Source: Paenibacillus sp. PAMC 26794 (GTDB lineage: Bacteria; Bacillota; Bacilli; Paenibacillales; Paenibacillaceae). From it: a stretch of DNA of 64,000 nucleotides. Within the stretch, counting starts at the first letter, position 1. Each line of letters begins with the position of its first letter. The position numbers and the translations under genes are program-made. The notes under the pieces are model-generated. The model worked only from the letters and a program-made list of their open reading frames with translations, made no database searches and was not told the DNA's origin. Where the stretch lies: positions 616,474 through 680,473 of the forward strand of contig NZ_ANHX01000011.1 of NCBI RefSeq assembly GCF_000316035.1. The letters are read 5' to 3'. This document shows positions 1 through 7,612 of this stretch, piece after piece.

Positions 1-1011
1 AGCTTGACTCTCCATGGCAAGCGGGAATGCCGCTGTAGACGTAATGCCGATCGAGCAAACAAAGAAGAACAACGGAATGACCAAAGCGAAAAGCGGACCG
101 TGAACCAGAGTTACCACCAAGGCAGCAACACTTGCTATTAAAGCAAGCCATAGTCCCGATAATAACAGGGTCTGCTCAGGGATACGTTTTGCCAATCGAC
201 CCACGATTTGAGATCCGATGATCAAGCTGATGCCGTTCGAAGCAAACAGTATAGCAAATACTGTAGGTGTGACTCCATATATATTTTGGTAAATAAATGG
301 TGTTCCTGCCACGTAAGCAAAGACCCCTGCCGTCATGATTCCCTGTGCCAGCATGTAACCAACAAACTTTCGGTCACGCAGAAGCATTCTGTAATTACCC
401 AATTGTTGTTTGAATTCAGGAACCATACGTCTTTCGACAGGATGTGTTTCTTTTAAACTCCACTTTGTCATGATTAATAAGAAAATCCCCAAGAATGAAA
501 GGCAGATAAATACGCCAATCCATGTTGTGAATGAAAGAACCCCACTTCCCGCGATGGGTGCTGCCAGAGGCCCCAAATTCCCTACAAGCAACAGCAAAGA
601 GAAAAATTTAGTGAGTTCATGTCCACTGTATAGATCTCTAGCTATCGCACGGGAAATGACAATTCCCGCTGAAGCCGCAAATCCTTGCGTGAAACGAAAC
701 AAAATCAATAGTCCGATATTCGGAGCAAAAGCACATGCCAAGGAACAAATAATATAGGCTGCCATACAGATCAATAATGGTCTACGTCTACCGTACGCGT
801 CACTCAAAGGACCCATAACAAGTTGTCCTACACCGAGTCCTAATAAACAAGCAGTAAGGCTAAATTGTACAAGTGATGCCGTTGTATTCATATTTTGTGC
901 AATCTCCGGAAAAGCCGGTAAATACATATCAATCGTAAATGGACCTAATGTAGAAAATAAACCTAGTAGTACTGCAAGTCCAAAAACATTCCAATTCGTG
1001 CTCTTTGCCAT
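1..1011 (-). CDS. Bcr/CflA-family MFS drug efflux transporter (3' end beyond window)
   Basis: Translating the reverse strand from the ATG at 1011 gives 337 uninterrupted residues running off the left edge, so the C-terminus is missing. The N-terminus contains GPFTIDMYLPAFPEIA, characteristic of Bcr/CflA drug:H+ antiporters, followed by the MFS motif A region (GQLVMGPLSDAYGRRRP) in the first cytoplasmic loop. Repeated hydrophobic segments fit a 12-helix inner-membrane pump for small toxic compounds. GGAG lies 12 nt before the ATG, a little far. A textbook MerR-type promoter (1059-1089) drives it, so induction by a ligand-binding MerR activator is likely; the MerR gene at 9377-10060 has the same promoter architecture. 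The substrate cannot be read from the sequence. Confidence 0.9.
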   Translation of the reverse strand, partial: MAKSTNWNVFGLAVLLGLFSTLGPFTIDMYLPAFPEIAQNMNTTASLVQFSLTACLLGLGVGQLVMGPLSDAYGRRRPLLICMAAYIICSLACAFAPNIGLLILFRFTQGFAASAGIVISRAIARDLYSGHELTKFFSLLLLVGNLGPLAAPIAGSGVLSFTTWIGVFICLSFLGIFLLIMTKWSLKETHPVERRMVPEFKQQLGNYRMLLRDRKFVGYMLAQGIMTAGVFAYVAGTPFIYQNIYGVTPTVFAILFASNGISLIIGSQIVGRLAKRIPEQTLLLSGLWLALIASVAALVVTLVHGPLFALVIPLFFFVCSIGITSTAAFPLAMESQA

Positions 1012-1058
1012 GATAAATAAAATCTCCAATTCCATATATAATTTGCAAGCCTAATCGG

Positions 1059-1089
1059 AGTATAAGACCTAGAGTTAACTGTAGGTCAA
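1059..1089 (-). promoter_or_regulatory. MerR-type promoter with 19-bp spacer for the Bcr/CflA pump
   Basis: On the minus strand TTGACC (1089-1084) and TATACT (1064-1059) are separated by exactly 19 bp, the overlong spacing typical of MerR-activated promoters. The spacer carries the dyad GACCTA...TAGGTC around AGTTAACT, the operator style of MerR-family drug regulators. The promoter points at the pump starting at 1011. Confidence 0.8.
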
Positions 1090-1110
1090 GTCTTTAGGTT
1101 TATTAAAACC

Positions 1111-1143
1111 AAAAAAAGCCGCTTATTAAGCGACTTTGAATGG
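1111..1143 (-). terminator. Intrinsic terminator, dispersed hairpin copy A
   Basis: Minus-strand RNA reads AAAGUCGCUU-loop-AAGCGGCUUUUUU, a stem with one G-U wobble followed by a U tract, just downstream of the glycosyltransferase stop. The same stem recurs at 28985, 53497, 55795 and 61830. Confidence 0.75.
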
Positions 1144-1150
1144 AAAACCA

Positions 1151-2374
1151 TTAAATTGTGTAACTTCCCCGGCCTGAACCCATATGACTCATGATCATTT
1201 CGGCAGCTCGCTTGTAACCGCCCGCCTGCCTTAAAGATTCACCAATGAGGTAAGCCTGCCGTCTATAAAGTGAATTGTGTAGCACTTCTGTTAATGCCTC
1301 TCTCAAATTAGTCGCACTGAGGTTATGTTTATTTAAAGTAATACCCGCGCCCAACTCCTGTACCCGATTGGCGACAAGAGGTTGATCCGATGTTAATGGA
1401 ATCATCACCATCGGAACGTTGTAATATAACGCCTCACTCGTGCTGTTCATTCCAGCATGTGTAATAAAAACATCGGTATGCTGCAACATGTCCAACTGGG
1501 CAATGTATGGCTTGACGATAAAATTAGGAGGAACTTGATCCGCCAGCGGCGTCATGTCCGTGTACTTTCCTGAAGATAGAACAACATTCACGGGTAGACC
1601 CCCTAATGCTTCAAAGCAAAGCTGATAGAAATCCAAATTTTTATTTAAAATCGTACCCATAGCAATGTACACGGTTTGCGGGTACCGTTCACGAAGCACC
1701 TCAAACGAGAAGGTCGGAGCATCTTGACGTGTGATGATCGAAGGACCCGTGAAAATAAAACGATCATCCAGCTTTTCTGCCTGCGGCTGAAAATAACGGC
1801 TGGTGTACACGAGCTTTAACTGACCTGCATGTGCCGGAATCTCTTCCATGGCTGGAATACTCACTTGAAGCTCTTCAGCTAACTCCGTTGTGATCTTCAT
1901 CGTAGCCTCATAAAGCTCCTTCGTCTCCGTCTCATTCAGAACTGAGCTAGACCCCAGAGGCTCCACAAAAGCAAAGGACGCAATCGAGCACACCGCAGGA
2001 ATTCCCAGTTTTTCTGCAAGAATAGTCCCTCCCCATCCCATCAGGGAATCAAAGATCATATAATCGAACTTTTGATCCTCGATCACCTGTAGCACATTGG
2101 GGATGATCCTCCGGATAATACCGCTTACCATCATATAAATGAACTGATAAGAATGCTTGTATTCCTGGGGTTTCAACACCGGATCATGAGAGAAGGCATC
2201 TTGTGGAAACGGATAGGTAATGATCTGGGCACCGGTTTGTTCAATTCGGGAACGGTACTCCTCCGTGCACACATAGATGACTTCCTCACCATTGTCTATC
2301 AACTGAGTAACTAATCCTAACGATGGATTCACATGTCCTTCAGCTGGAGTAATGACTACTAATACACGTGCCAT
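1151..2374 (-). CDS. MGT-family (macrolide-type) UDP-glycosyltransferase, GT1
   Basis: A 407-residue cytoplasmic GT-B glycosyltransferase. The N-terminal strand-turn ARVLVVITPAEGHVNPSL matches the MGT/UGT acceptor-domain start. Near the C-terminus HAGMNSTSEALYYNVPMVMI and SDQPLVANRV form the nucleotide-sugar-binding signature of macrolide and flavonoid glycosyltransferases. The ATG at 2374 is chosen because GGGAGGTG sits 7 nt before it; an ATG seven codons upstream would overlap that ribosome-binding site. It lies 70 nt downstream of an MFS gene on the same strand, so it may be cotranscribed. A drug-inactivating glycosyltransferase beside an efflux pump suggests a detoxification or self-resistance module, which is inference. 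The acceptor is unknown. Confidence 0.85.
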   Translation of the reverse strand: MARVLVVITPAEGHVNPSLGLVTQLIDNGEEVIYVCTEEYRSRIEQTGAQIITYPFPQDAFSHDPVLKPQEYKHSYQFIYMMVSGIIRRIIPNVLQVIEDQKFDYMIFDSLMGWGGTILAEKLGIPAVCSIASFAFVEPLGSSSVLNETETKELYEATMKITTELAEELQVSIPAMEEIPAHAGQLKLVYTSRYFQPQAEKLDDRFIFTGPSIITRQDAPTFSFEVLRERYPQTVYIAMGTILNKNLDFYQLCFEALGGLPVNVVLSSGKYTDMTPLADQVPPNFIVKPYIAQLDMLQHTDVFITHAGMNSTSEALYYNVPMVMIPLTSDQPLVANRVQELGAGITLNKHNLSATNLREALTEVLHNSLYRRQAYLIGESLRQAGGYKRAAEMIMSHMGSGRGSYTI

Positions 2375-2444
2375 CTTACCCACCTCCCAATGCAATTAGT
2401 CCCCCCGTTCTTCATGATGTATTTAACGACGCGGTCGTCATCCG

Positions 2445-3809
2445 TTACATGGAGATGTTATCCTTCACTTGGCTGATTGGATGATGTTCTTGATGAACGA
2501 GTTTGGTAATTCGTAGTGATGCTAAGAAACTTAACAAGACCCATAGTAATTGCAGTGTTAACACGATCAAAACACCTGTCGATATACCCCACTGTAAAGT
2601 TTCAGACAAGGCAATCAATGCGCCACCAACTCCAATGCTTACTCCCATATAGAAGGAATCCACAAATTGCAGATTCGCGGACATTTCTCCCTCTTTCCTG
2701 GGCAAGGCATGTTGTAAAGCAATGGCTGCCGTTGTAGGGTTGGCCAATCCAACACCGAACCCTGTAATCATTTGTGAGAGAAGGATGAGTATAATCCCGC
2801 CGTCCGTCAAAATAAGAGCCAGGATCACGAGTACAGTTCCAACGATCATAATCCCAATGCCCGTCATGACCCTGCCCTTTCGGGCACGACCTTGATCTCG
2901 TGCGTCAAGCTTGGCTTGTAACCACGCTGCGGCGGACCAGCTCAGAGAACCTGCTGCTACAATGAGACCAGCAAGGTCAGCTGATAACCCCTTCACTTCG
3001 GTTAGTGCCAAGATCACAAAACTTTCCGTTGTAAAATAACAAGCAACATATAGCCCTCTCGAAACCAAAGTAGCAGGCAATCCTTTTTTTACCGAAAAAG
3101 TGCCCACAGGCAGCAATTTACGCATTGGTGTGATCATGACGACTAATCCACCCAAAGTGAGTAATATACCTCTCCAATCGGTTATCATACCAAGGCCTGT
3201 GAGTAACAGCCCCGTTCCAACGGCAAGCAGAATCGCATACATAATCTTTGAGTCGGTTGCTCGCGCTGGACCTGTCAGATCTTGCTGAAGCTGCAAATTA
3301 CGAAAAGAACGGAATGTGAGACTCAATGCTATTCCAATCAAGGGTAAAACGATCCAGAAAACATATCGCCACGAGATGTAGGAAGCTATAAGGCCTGCTG
3401 CATAAGGTCCGATTAAGGTTGGTAGGACAAATGCCATAGAGAATGCGGCCAGGATTTGAGTACGAAGTGTATCTGGATAATGTAACGTCACACAGGTATA
3501 AACACATGTGATCAGGGCCCCCGCTCCAAAACCTTGAAGGGCTCTTCCGGCAATAAGCATGTGCATATCGAAAGAAATAGCGGAGACCACAGTTCCTAAC
3601 ACAAAAACACTAAAAGATATCAGCATGGATGTAAAAACGCCGCGCTTGTCAATCTGCTGACCCATAACCAATGTTCCAATAAGCTGAGATAACAAAAATG
3701 CGCTGAAGATCCAACCGTATAAATGAATGCCCTCTAAACTTTGTGCCATTTTCGCGGCAATCGTTGTGATAGCCAGACCTTCGAAAGCTACGGTTGACAG
3801 AACCAGCAT
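2445..3809 (-). CDS. MFS drug transporter, paralogue of 5028-6386, with non-canonical or lost start
   Basis: A multi-helix MFS efflux-type protein closely resembling the transporter at 5028-6386 (shared FEGL..TTIA and GWIFS.. segments, the same DKRG loop and a similar C-terminal half). The first canonical start is the ATG at 3809, but it has no Shine-Dalgarno and falls inside the first transmembrane helix. Homology with the paralogue continues 21 codons further upstream to an AAG at 3872-3870, which aligns with the paralogue's ATG and sits 5 nt after GGAGG; a TAG immediately precedes it and no ATG/GTG/TTG lies between. Either the start codon has mutated (ATG to AAG) or initiation is unusual. 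It precedes the glycosyltransferase on the same strand. Confidence 0.75.
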   Translation of the reverse strand: MLVLSTVAFEGLAITTIAAKMAQSLEGIHLYGWIFSAFLLSQLIGTLVMGQQIDKRGVFTSMLISFSVFVLGTVVSAISFDMHMLIAGRALQGFGAGALITCVYTCVTLHYPDTLRTQILAAFSMAFVLPTLIGPYAAGLIASYISWRYVFWIVLPLIGIALSLTFRSFRNLQLQQDLTGPARATDSKIMYAILLAVGTGLLLTGLGMITDWRGILLTLGGLVVMITPMRKLLPVGTFSVKKGLPATLVSRGLYVACYFTTESFVILALTEVKGLSADLAGLIVAAGSLSWSAAAWLQAKLDARDQGRARKGRVMTGIGIMIVGTVLVILALILTDGGIILILLSQMITGFGVGLANPTTAAIALQHALPRKEGEMSANLQFVDSFYMGVSIGVGGALIALSETLQWGISTGVLIVLTLQLLWVLLSFLASLRITKLVHQEHHPISQVKDNISM

Positions 3810-3869
3810 AATACCAATTGTAGGCGCCCTGTACTGAGCATCAAAAATCCCAATCTGATTGTTGTTTGT

Positions 3870-3882
3870 CTTCTACACCTCC
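3870..3882 (-). promoter_or_regulatory. Ribosome-binding site followed by AAG instead of ATG
   Basis: GGAGGTG at 3882-3876 is followed by TAG (stop in the MFS frame) and then AAG where the paralogous transporter has ATG. This site is why the start of the MFS gene at 2445-3809 is doubtful. Confidence 0.5.
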
Positions 3883-3919
3883 GTAATTCGATGGTTATTA
3901 TGGTAAAATAAACCTTTTT

Positions 3920-3941
3920 ACTTCCTGAATATACATGAAGT
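3920..3941. promoter_or_regulatory. Inverted repeat upstream of the MFS-glycosyltransferase pair
   Basis: ACTTCCTG-aatata-CATGAAGT, eight-base arms with one mismatch, lies about 50 bp upstream of the transporter's ribosome-binding site. Position and size suit a repressor operator. The nearby HxlR-type regulator (4668-5015) is one candidate ligand, by proximity only. Confidence 0.35.
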
Positions 3942-4005
3942 TTTCTACTTTGTAAATTTAAATGTTTAAAAAGTAATATTAGGGTCTAGAATATGATTCC
4001 TATGT

Positions 4006-4293
4006 TCAATAGGAGATTTTACTTGAAAAAATGCCATTTTCATTACAGTCAATTTGGAGAAGTTCATCCTGCAGGATCCAGGCATCTGTTTTTTCAACAA
4101 AGAAATGAAATCCTCCGATGGATTGAACCAATGCGGGATCGACCGGTGTAGCACTCGCATTTATGCCGATTGTAAAAGCATCGGAGCCTCCTCCGACATA
4201 TTTTGCATAAATTCTTACATATTGGTCCTCTTCCAATTCCCATTCATTCTTAAATGAATCGATCGCTTGATCAGATATTACAAATGAAATCAT
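4006..4293 (-). CDS. HesB/YneR-like A-type fold protein without the cysteine triad
   Basis: A 95-residue protein resembling the Bacillus YneR/HesB-like branch of the A-type Fe-S carrier fold: IRIYAKYVGGGSDAFTIGI-like core and a C-terminal acidic strand. Unlike its neighbour it has a single cysteine (IDCNE) and lacks the CysX..CysGlyCys ligand set, so it probably does not carry a cluster itself. The ATG at 4293 follows AGGAG by 9 nt and is preferred over an upstream ATG at 4326. It lies 25 bp after the IscA-like gene and is probably the last gene of the MFS-HxlR-IscA-HesB operon. The function of this branch is not established. Confidence 0.75.
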   Translation of the reverse strand: MISFVISDQAIDSFKNEWELEEDQYVRIYAKYVGGGSDAFTIGINASATPVDPALVQSIGGFHFFVEKTDAWILQDELLQIDCNENGIFSSKISY

Positions 4294-4318
4294 TGCTCTG
4301 CACTCCTTCCTTCCTTCA

Positions 4319-4678
4319 TTAATCACATTTTTTCACTTCGCCACGATAATTGGCCATTCTGAAACTGGCCCCGCATCCACACGAAACTTTGGCATTTGGA
4401 TTATTCATGGTGAATCCGCCTAACATTCCGCTCTCTTCATAGTCAATCTCAAGACCATCAATATATGGAATACTGTTCGCGTGAACCAATATTTTAAATT
4501 GTTTTTTATTTAACACAATGTCTTCTTCTGCCTGCTGTTCATCCACGATAAGGGTATAAGATAAACCACTGCATCCCCCTTCATCAACGCCTACTCTAAG
4601 AAAGGCATTTTGGATATCCGCACTTGATAAGATCTCAACGATTTTGTCCGATGCTGTATCACTGACCTCAATGATCAT
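4319..4678 (-). CDS. A-type iron-sulfur carrier protein (IscA/ErpA family)
   Basis: A 119-residue member of the IscA/SufA/ErpA family, cytosolic proteins that bind and hand on Fe-S clusters. The three ligand cysteines are present: C36 in GGCSG and C100/C102 in the CGCG motif. The internal E-S-G-x-x-G-G-F-x-x-x-N-P segment is also typical. The ATG at 4678 has GGGAGG 7 nt upstream and overlaps the end of the HxlR gene by 11 bp, implying translational coupling. It sits in an operon facing a SufR-like Fe-S regulator, so control by Fe-S status is a reasonable inference. An extra A-type carrier coupled to an efflux pump rather than to suf genes is unusual. Confidence 0.9.
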   Translation of the reverse strand: MIIEVSDTASDKIVEILSSADIQNAFLRVGVDEGGCSGLSYTLIVDEQQAEEDIVLNKKQFKILVHANSIPYIDGLEIDYEESGMLGGFTMNNPNAKVSCGCGASFRMANYRGEVKKCD

Positions 4679-5015
4679 CTTTATTCCTCCCGGTGGTATC
4701 ATTTTGAAATTTGGTATCCCAGTCCATTAGACAGGGTATGAATGCTGCAAGAGCAGCTCCTTTTGGCGTAAGTTCATAAATAATTTGTGTAGGGCGTGTC
4801 CGTATTGTTCTTTTGACCAAATGATCATGTTGAAGACCCTTTAAACGGCTGGAGAGGATCATTTCGGAAATGGAAGGAATGCTATCGAATATTTCACCGA
4901 ATCTCTTCGGGCCTTGAGACAGAGCACATAAAATATGGATCGTCCATTTCGTTCCGATGATGCGATAAGCTTTAAATAGTTTATTCGGGTCTTCAGTGAA
5001 CAATGGTCTGTACAC
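4668..5015 (-). CDS. HxlR-family winged-helix transcriptional regulator
   Basis: A 115-residue protein consisting of one HxlR winged-helix domain: IIGTKWTIHILCALSQGPKRF, then ISEMILSSRLKGLQ (recognition helix) and the wing RTRPTQIIYELTPKG. HxlR proteins are dimeric DNA-binding regulators often responding to electrophiles or redox. Only two cysteines are present (in LCALSQ and PCLMDW), so the N-terminal redox cysteine of the HypR type is not evident. The GTG start at 5015 is preceded only by a weak purine-rich AAGAAAGTGG. It begins 12 bp after the MFS stop and overlaps the IscA-like gene, placing it mid-operon. It could regulate its own operon or the MFS gene at 2445. Confidence 0.85.
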   Translation of the reverse strand: MYRPLFTEDPNKLFKAYRIIGTKWTIHILCALSQGPKRFGEIFDSIPSISEMILSSRLKGLQHDHLVKRTIRTRPTQIIYELTPKGAALAAFIPCLMDWDTKFQNDTTGRNKDDH

Positions 5016-5027
5016 CCACTTTCTTAT

Positions 5028-6386
5028 TCATCCGCGTGGTGAGATCCGAGTGCTGGCAATGATACTCGTGACGATTAACAAGAGATGGAAACCCATGGCT
5101 ACAATTAAGCCGGATTGAAGTGACATACCGCCAGCCTGACACACGACAAGAATGGAACCACCAATGCCGATCACTACACCAGGTGTAAAAGAATCTGCAA
5201 ATTGCAGATTTGCCGAGGTTTGGCCCACGCCTTCTTCCCCCGTTTGGGAAAATGCGACAACACCGCTAATCGGATGCGCCAATCCAATACCAACTCCTGC
5301 AATGATCTGACCAATAACTGCGATGGTAACGGTCACAACAGGTACCCAAAACACGATGGCAATCCCTATCGCAAGCAGCAAAACCCCAAGAAAAATTCTC
5401 ATATGACGTCCACTGCCCTGATCTGCCGCATCCCACCGTCCTTGCAGATACGCAATGATACACCAACTTAATGCAGCACTTGCGACAATTAATCCGGCCT
5501 GTGAAGGTGTAATTCCTTTCACGTCGATTAGAGCTAATACCAGGAAATTCTGTGTACTAGTATAGGCAGCGAAGAACAATCCACGTGTTGCCAAAATAGC
5601 TGGCATTCCTCTGCGCAACGTAAGTGTTCCCTTCGGTAGCAATTTACGGAGAGGAAATATCATCAATACGAAGCCAATTATGACTAAAACAAATCCCATA
5701 ATGCTCGGAAGCCTACTTAGACCAACCAGGAAAATCCCTGTACCCAACGTTAAGAGTAACGCCATCCAAGTGGATGATGATCCGCTATCCCCTCCCGTCT
5801 TCTGCACTTTCAATTTCCTAAAGGCAGGTAAACTAAGCAATGCTGAAACCACCAGCACAGGTAAGATCCCCCAGAAAACAAAGCGCCAGGACCACTGATC
5901 TGCGATAACTCCTGCTACATATGGACCGAGCATGGACGGAAGAACATAGGCAGTACCAAATGCTCCAAGAATTTTGGCACGCAACTCATCCGGGTAACTT
6001 AACGATATAGCTGTATACACACAAGTCATCATAGCTCCGGCACCCAAACCCTGTAGAGCCCGTGATCCTATCATGGTATACATGTCGCCTGCAGTTGCGG
6101 CAGCGATCAGCCCTACGATAAACAACAGAAGTGCAAAAGTGAACGGTGCTGCAGGTCCTCTTTTATCAATGATTCGACCGACGACCAGCGTTCCGATAAT
6201 CTGCGCAAGCAGATATGTACTGAATATCCATCCGAACAGGCTAAGGCCGTTCAAGTCTCCAGCAATCGAAGGAGCAATGGTGGTTACGGATAGACCTTCG
6301 AATCCAACGGCCATCACTGATAAAATAATCCCTATGGACAATGCAAAATAACGCGGGCTGAAAATACTTTGATGATTAGACGACAT
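5028..6386 (-). CDS. MFS multidrug efflux transporter (first gene of Fe-S-linked operon)
   Basis: A 452-residue multi-spanning MFS protein of the drug-efflux type, with FEGLSVTTIAPSIAGDL in helix 1 and IIGTLVVGRIIDKRGP as motif A. The ATG at 6386 is chosen because GGAGGT lies 8 nt upstream; an earlier ATG at 6446 would fall inside an operator palindrome. It heads a tight operon with the HxlR regulator (12-bp gap), the IscA-like gene and the HesB-like gene, and is divergent from the SufR-like regulator. It is a clear paralogue of 2445-3809. The substrate is unknown; the context suggests a compound that damages Fe-S clusters or perturbs iron, which is inference. Confidence 0.88.
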   Translation of the reverse strand: MSSNHQSIFSPRYFALSIGIILSVMAVGFEGLSVTTIAPSIAGDLNGLSLFGWIFSTYLLAQIIGTLVVGRIIDKRGPAAPFTFALLLFIVGLIAAATAGDMYTMIGSRALQGLGAGAMMTCVYTAISLSYPDELRAKILGAFGTAYVLPSMLGPYVAGVIADQWSWRFVFWGILPVLVVSALLSLPAFRKLKVQKTGGDSGSSSTWMALLLTLGTGIFLVGLSRLPSIMGFVLVIIGFVLMIFPLRKLLPKGTLTLRRGMPAILATRGLFFAAYTSTQNFLVLALIDVKGITPSQAGLIVASAALSWCIIAYLQGRWDAADQGSGRHMRIFLGVLLLAIGIAIVFWVPVVTVTIAVIGQIIAGVGIGLAHPISGVVAFSQTGEEGVGQTSANLQFADSFTPGVVIGIGGSILVVCQAGGMSLQSGLIVAMGFHLLLIVTSIIASTRISPRG

Positions 6387-6423
6387 GAAATGTGACCTCC
6401 AAGAAAATTGGTATGTATACATC

Positions 6424-6435
6424 GTATCCGGATAC
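6424..6435. promoter_or_regulatory. Perfect 12-bp palindrome in the MFS 5' leader
   Basis: GTATCCGGATAC is a perfect palindrome between the MFS ribosome-binding site and operator copy 1. It may be a second regulator's site, for example for the HxlR protein encoded in the operon; this is untested. Confidence 0.35.
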
Positions 6436-6442
6436 TTAGTAA

Positions 6443-6461
6443 ACATTTTTGTTTATAATGT
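6443..6461. promoter_or_regulatory. Operator copy 1 (ACATTTT-N5-ATAATGT)
   Basis: A 19-bp inverted repeat differing from copy 2 by one base, with the same central TGTTT. It lies on the MFS side of the divergent promoter region. The two copies are 49 bp apart. Confidence 0.65.
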
Positions 6462-6479
6462 CTAAGCTACAGTTCGGCT

Positions 6480-6508
6480 TTGACTTTGTCAACATTTTTG
6501 TTTAAAAT
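6480..6508 (+). promoter_or_regulatory. Promoter of the SufR-like regulator, overlapped by operator copy 2
   Basis: TTGACT (6480-6485), 17-bp spacer, TAAAAT (6503-6508). Operator copy 2 covers the spacer's 3' half and the -10, so binding would block RNA polymerase; this predicts autorepression. A minus-strand TTGACA (6492-6487) in the same stretch may belong to the divergent MFS promoter. Confidence 0.7.
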
Positions 6509-6510
6509 GT
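6492..6510. promoter_or_regulatory. Operator copy 2 (ACATTTT-N5-AAAATGT, perfect dyad)
   Basis: A perfect 7-bp inverted repeat with a 5-nt spacer TGTTT, directly over the regulator's -10 box. With copy 1 it forms a two-site divergent control region. Confidence 0.7.
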
Positions 6511-6552
6511 AGTTAGTCATGAAGATTCAGTTGCGTCACAAGGAGGTGCACC

Positions 6553-7212
6553 ATGAGCGGAAATCAAACCAAAAAAGATGTCTCGACCAGTACCCGGAGA
6601 GCAATTATTAATCTGTTAAAAGAGCGCGGGGGAATGGATGTTGTCACTCTCTCCTCTCAGTTTTCGTTATCCGGAATGGCTATTCGTCAACATCTGAATG
6701 CGCTAAAAGGAGAAGGATTGGTTACCACTGTGGAAGAGGCTCGTCCCATGGGTCGCCCCACCAAGTTATGGATATTAACTTCCGCGGCTAATCGTTTTTT
6801 TCCAAGTGGATATTCGGATTTATCCGTCAGCCTCATCAATTCGATGAAAGAAGCTTTTGGTACTGAAGGGCTGGACAAGCTGCTGGATGTTCGAAATAAA
6901 AATATGCAAGAACAATATCTTCAGCATCTTGGCGATTCATCAGGAGTCAGAGAGAGATTGGAGAAATTGGCCGAAATTCGTACGAATGAAGGTTATATGG
7001 CCGAGGTTAAGGAGCAGGATGATGGCAGTCTCCTATTCATTGAAAAGCATTGTCCGATCTGTGAAGCGGCCGCGGTATGTACCGGGTTATGCAAGAATGA
7101 GTTACATTTATTCAAAACGATTCTAGGCGATAATGTTCATATTGAACGGGGAGAATACATTCTAGCCGGAGGAAGAAACTGCGTATACACCGTTAGGCAA
7201 AATAAGCCGTGA
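6553..7212 (+). CDS. SufR-like (COG2345) winged-helix regulator with C-terminal Fe-S cysteine motif
   Basis: A 219-residue regulator. Residues about 10-75 form a DeoR/ArsR-like winged helix (SLSGMAIRQHLNALKGEGLV, then the wing RPMGRPTKLW). The C-terminal domain has cysteines at 167, 170, 176, 180 and 210 in HCPIC-x5-C-x3-C...NC, the arrangement of SufR-type repressors that bind an Fe-S cluster and sense Fe-S or oxidative status. AAGGAGG lies 7 nt before the ATG. It is divergent from the MFS-HxlR-IscA-HesB operon with twin palindromes between, one over its own promoter. Repression of both sides, relieved when the cluster is lost, is the natural model (inference). A hairpin terminator follows. 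Confidence 0.85.
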   Translation: MSGNQTKKDVSTSTRRAIINLLKERGGMDVVTLSSQFSLSGMAIRQHLNALKGEGLVTTVEEARPMGRPTKLWILTSAANRFFPSGYSDLSVSLINSMKEAFGTEGLDKLLDVRNKNMQEQYLQHLGDSSGVRERLEKLAEIRTNEGYMAEVKEQDDGSLLFIEKHCPICEAAAVCTGLCKNELHLFKTILGDNVHIERGEYILAGGRNCVYTVRQNKP

Positions 7213-7214
7213 CC

Positions 7215-7247
7215 AAAAGAGCAACCTCATTGGAGATTGCTCTTTTT
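7215..7247 (+). terminator. Intrinsic terminator of the SufR-like gene
   Basis: AAAAGAGCAA-loop-TTGCTCTTTTT immediately after the stop codon at 7212. Confidence 0.85.
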
Positions 7248-7318
7248 GGATTTTGAACTGATTAGAACAATGCAGATTTCTCTAAATCATCCTTCATTAT
7301 ACCGGTTATTTCTAACGC

Positions 7319-7348
7319 TTACATAATCGTATGTACCCGATTATGTAA
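7319..7348. promoter_or_regulatory. Perfect 11-bp inverted repeat upstream of the VOC fragment
   Basis: TTACATAATCG and CGATTATGTAA are perfect complements separated by 8 nt, 60 bp upstream of the truncated VOC gene. There is no T tract, so it looks like an operator rather than a terminator. No cognate regulator is adjacent. Confidence 0.5.
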
Positions 7349-7408
7349 TTTTGAATTGAGGTAGAGTATAGTAAGAGTGTTGAAAATATACTCTAGGAGG
7401 CTACAGCC

Positions 7409-7612
7409 ATGTCACAAAAAATCTGGATGAACCTGCCGGTGAAAGATGTTGTGAAATCCACTACCTTTTTCAATGAGATTGGATTCCATGGGGAGAATGT
7501 TGGCAACGAGAGAGCCCAGCTTGTCATAGGCTCAACAACGATTCTACTGTTTCCGGATGCAACGTTTGAGAAATTTACAGGTGCCAAAACGGCAGATACT
7601 CCTGATCCTTAA
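7409..7612 (+). pseudogene. VOC-superfamily (glyoxalase-like) protein, N-terminal half only
   Basis: A good ribosome-binding site (TAGGAGG) and ATG begin a VOC/glyoxalase-like sequence: KIWMNLPVKDVVKSTTFFNE, then LVIGSTTILLFPDATFEKFTG. This matches the first half of YaeR-like VOC proteins of roughly 130 residues, but the frame stops after 67 residues and nothing downstream continues the fold in another frame. It is probably a 3'-deleted remnant that keeps its promoter region and operator-like inverted repeat. A small single-module protein cannot be excluded. Confidence 0.65.
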
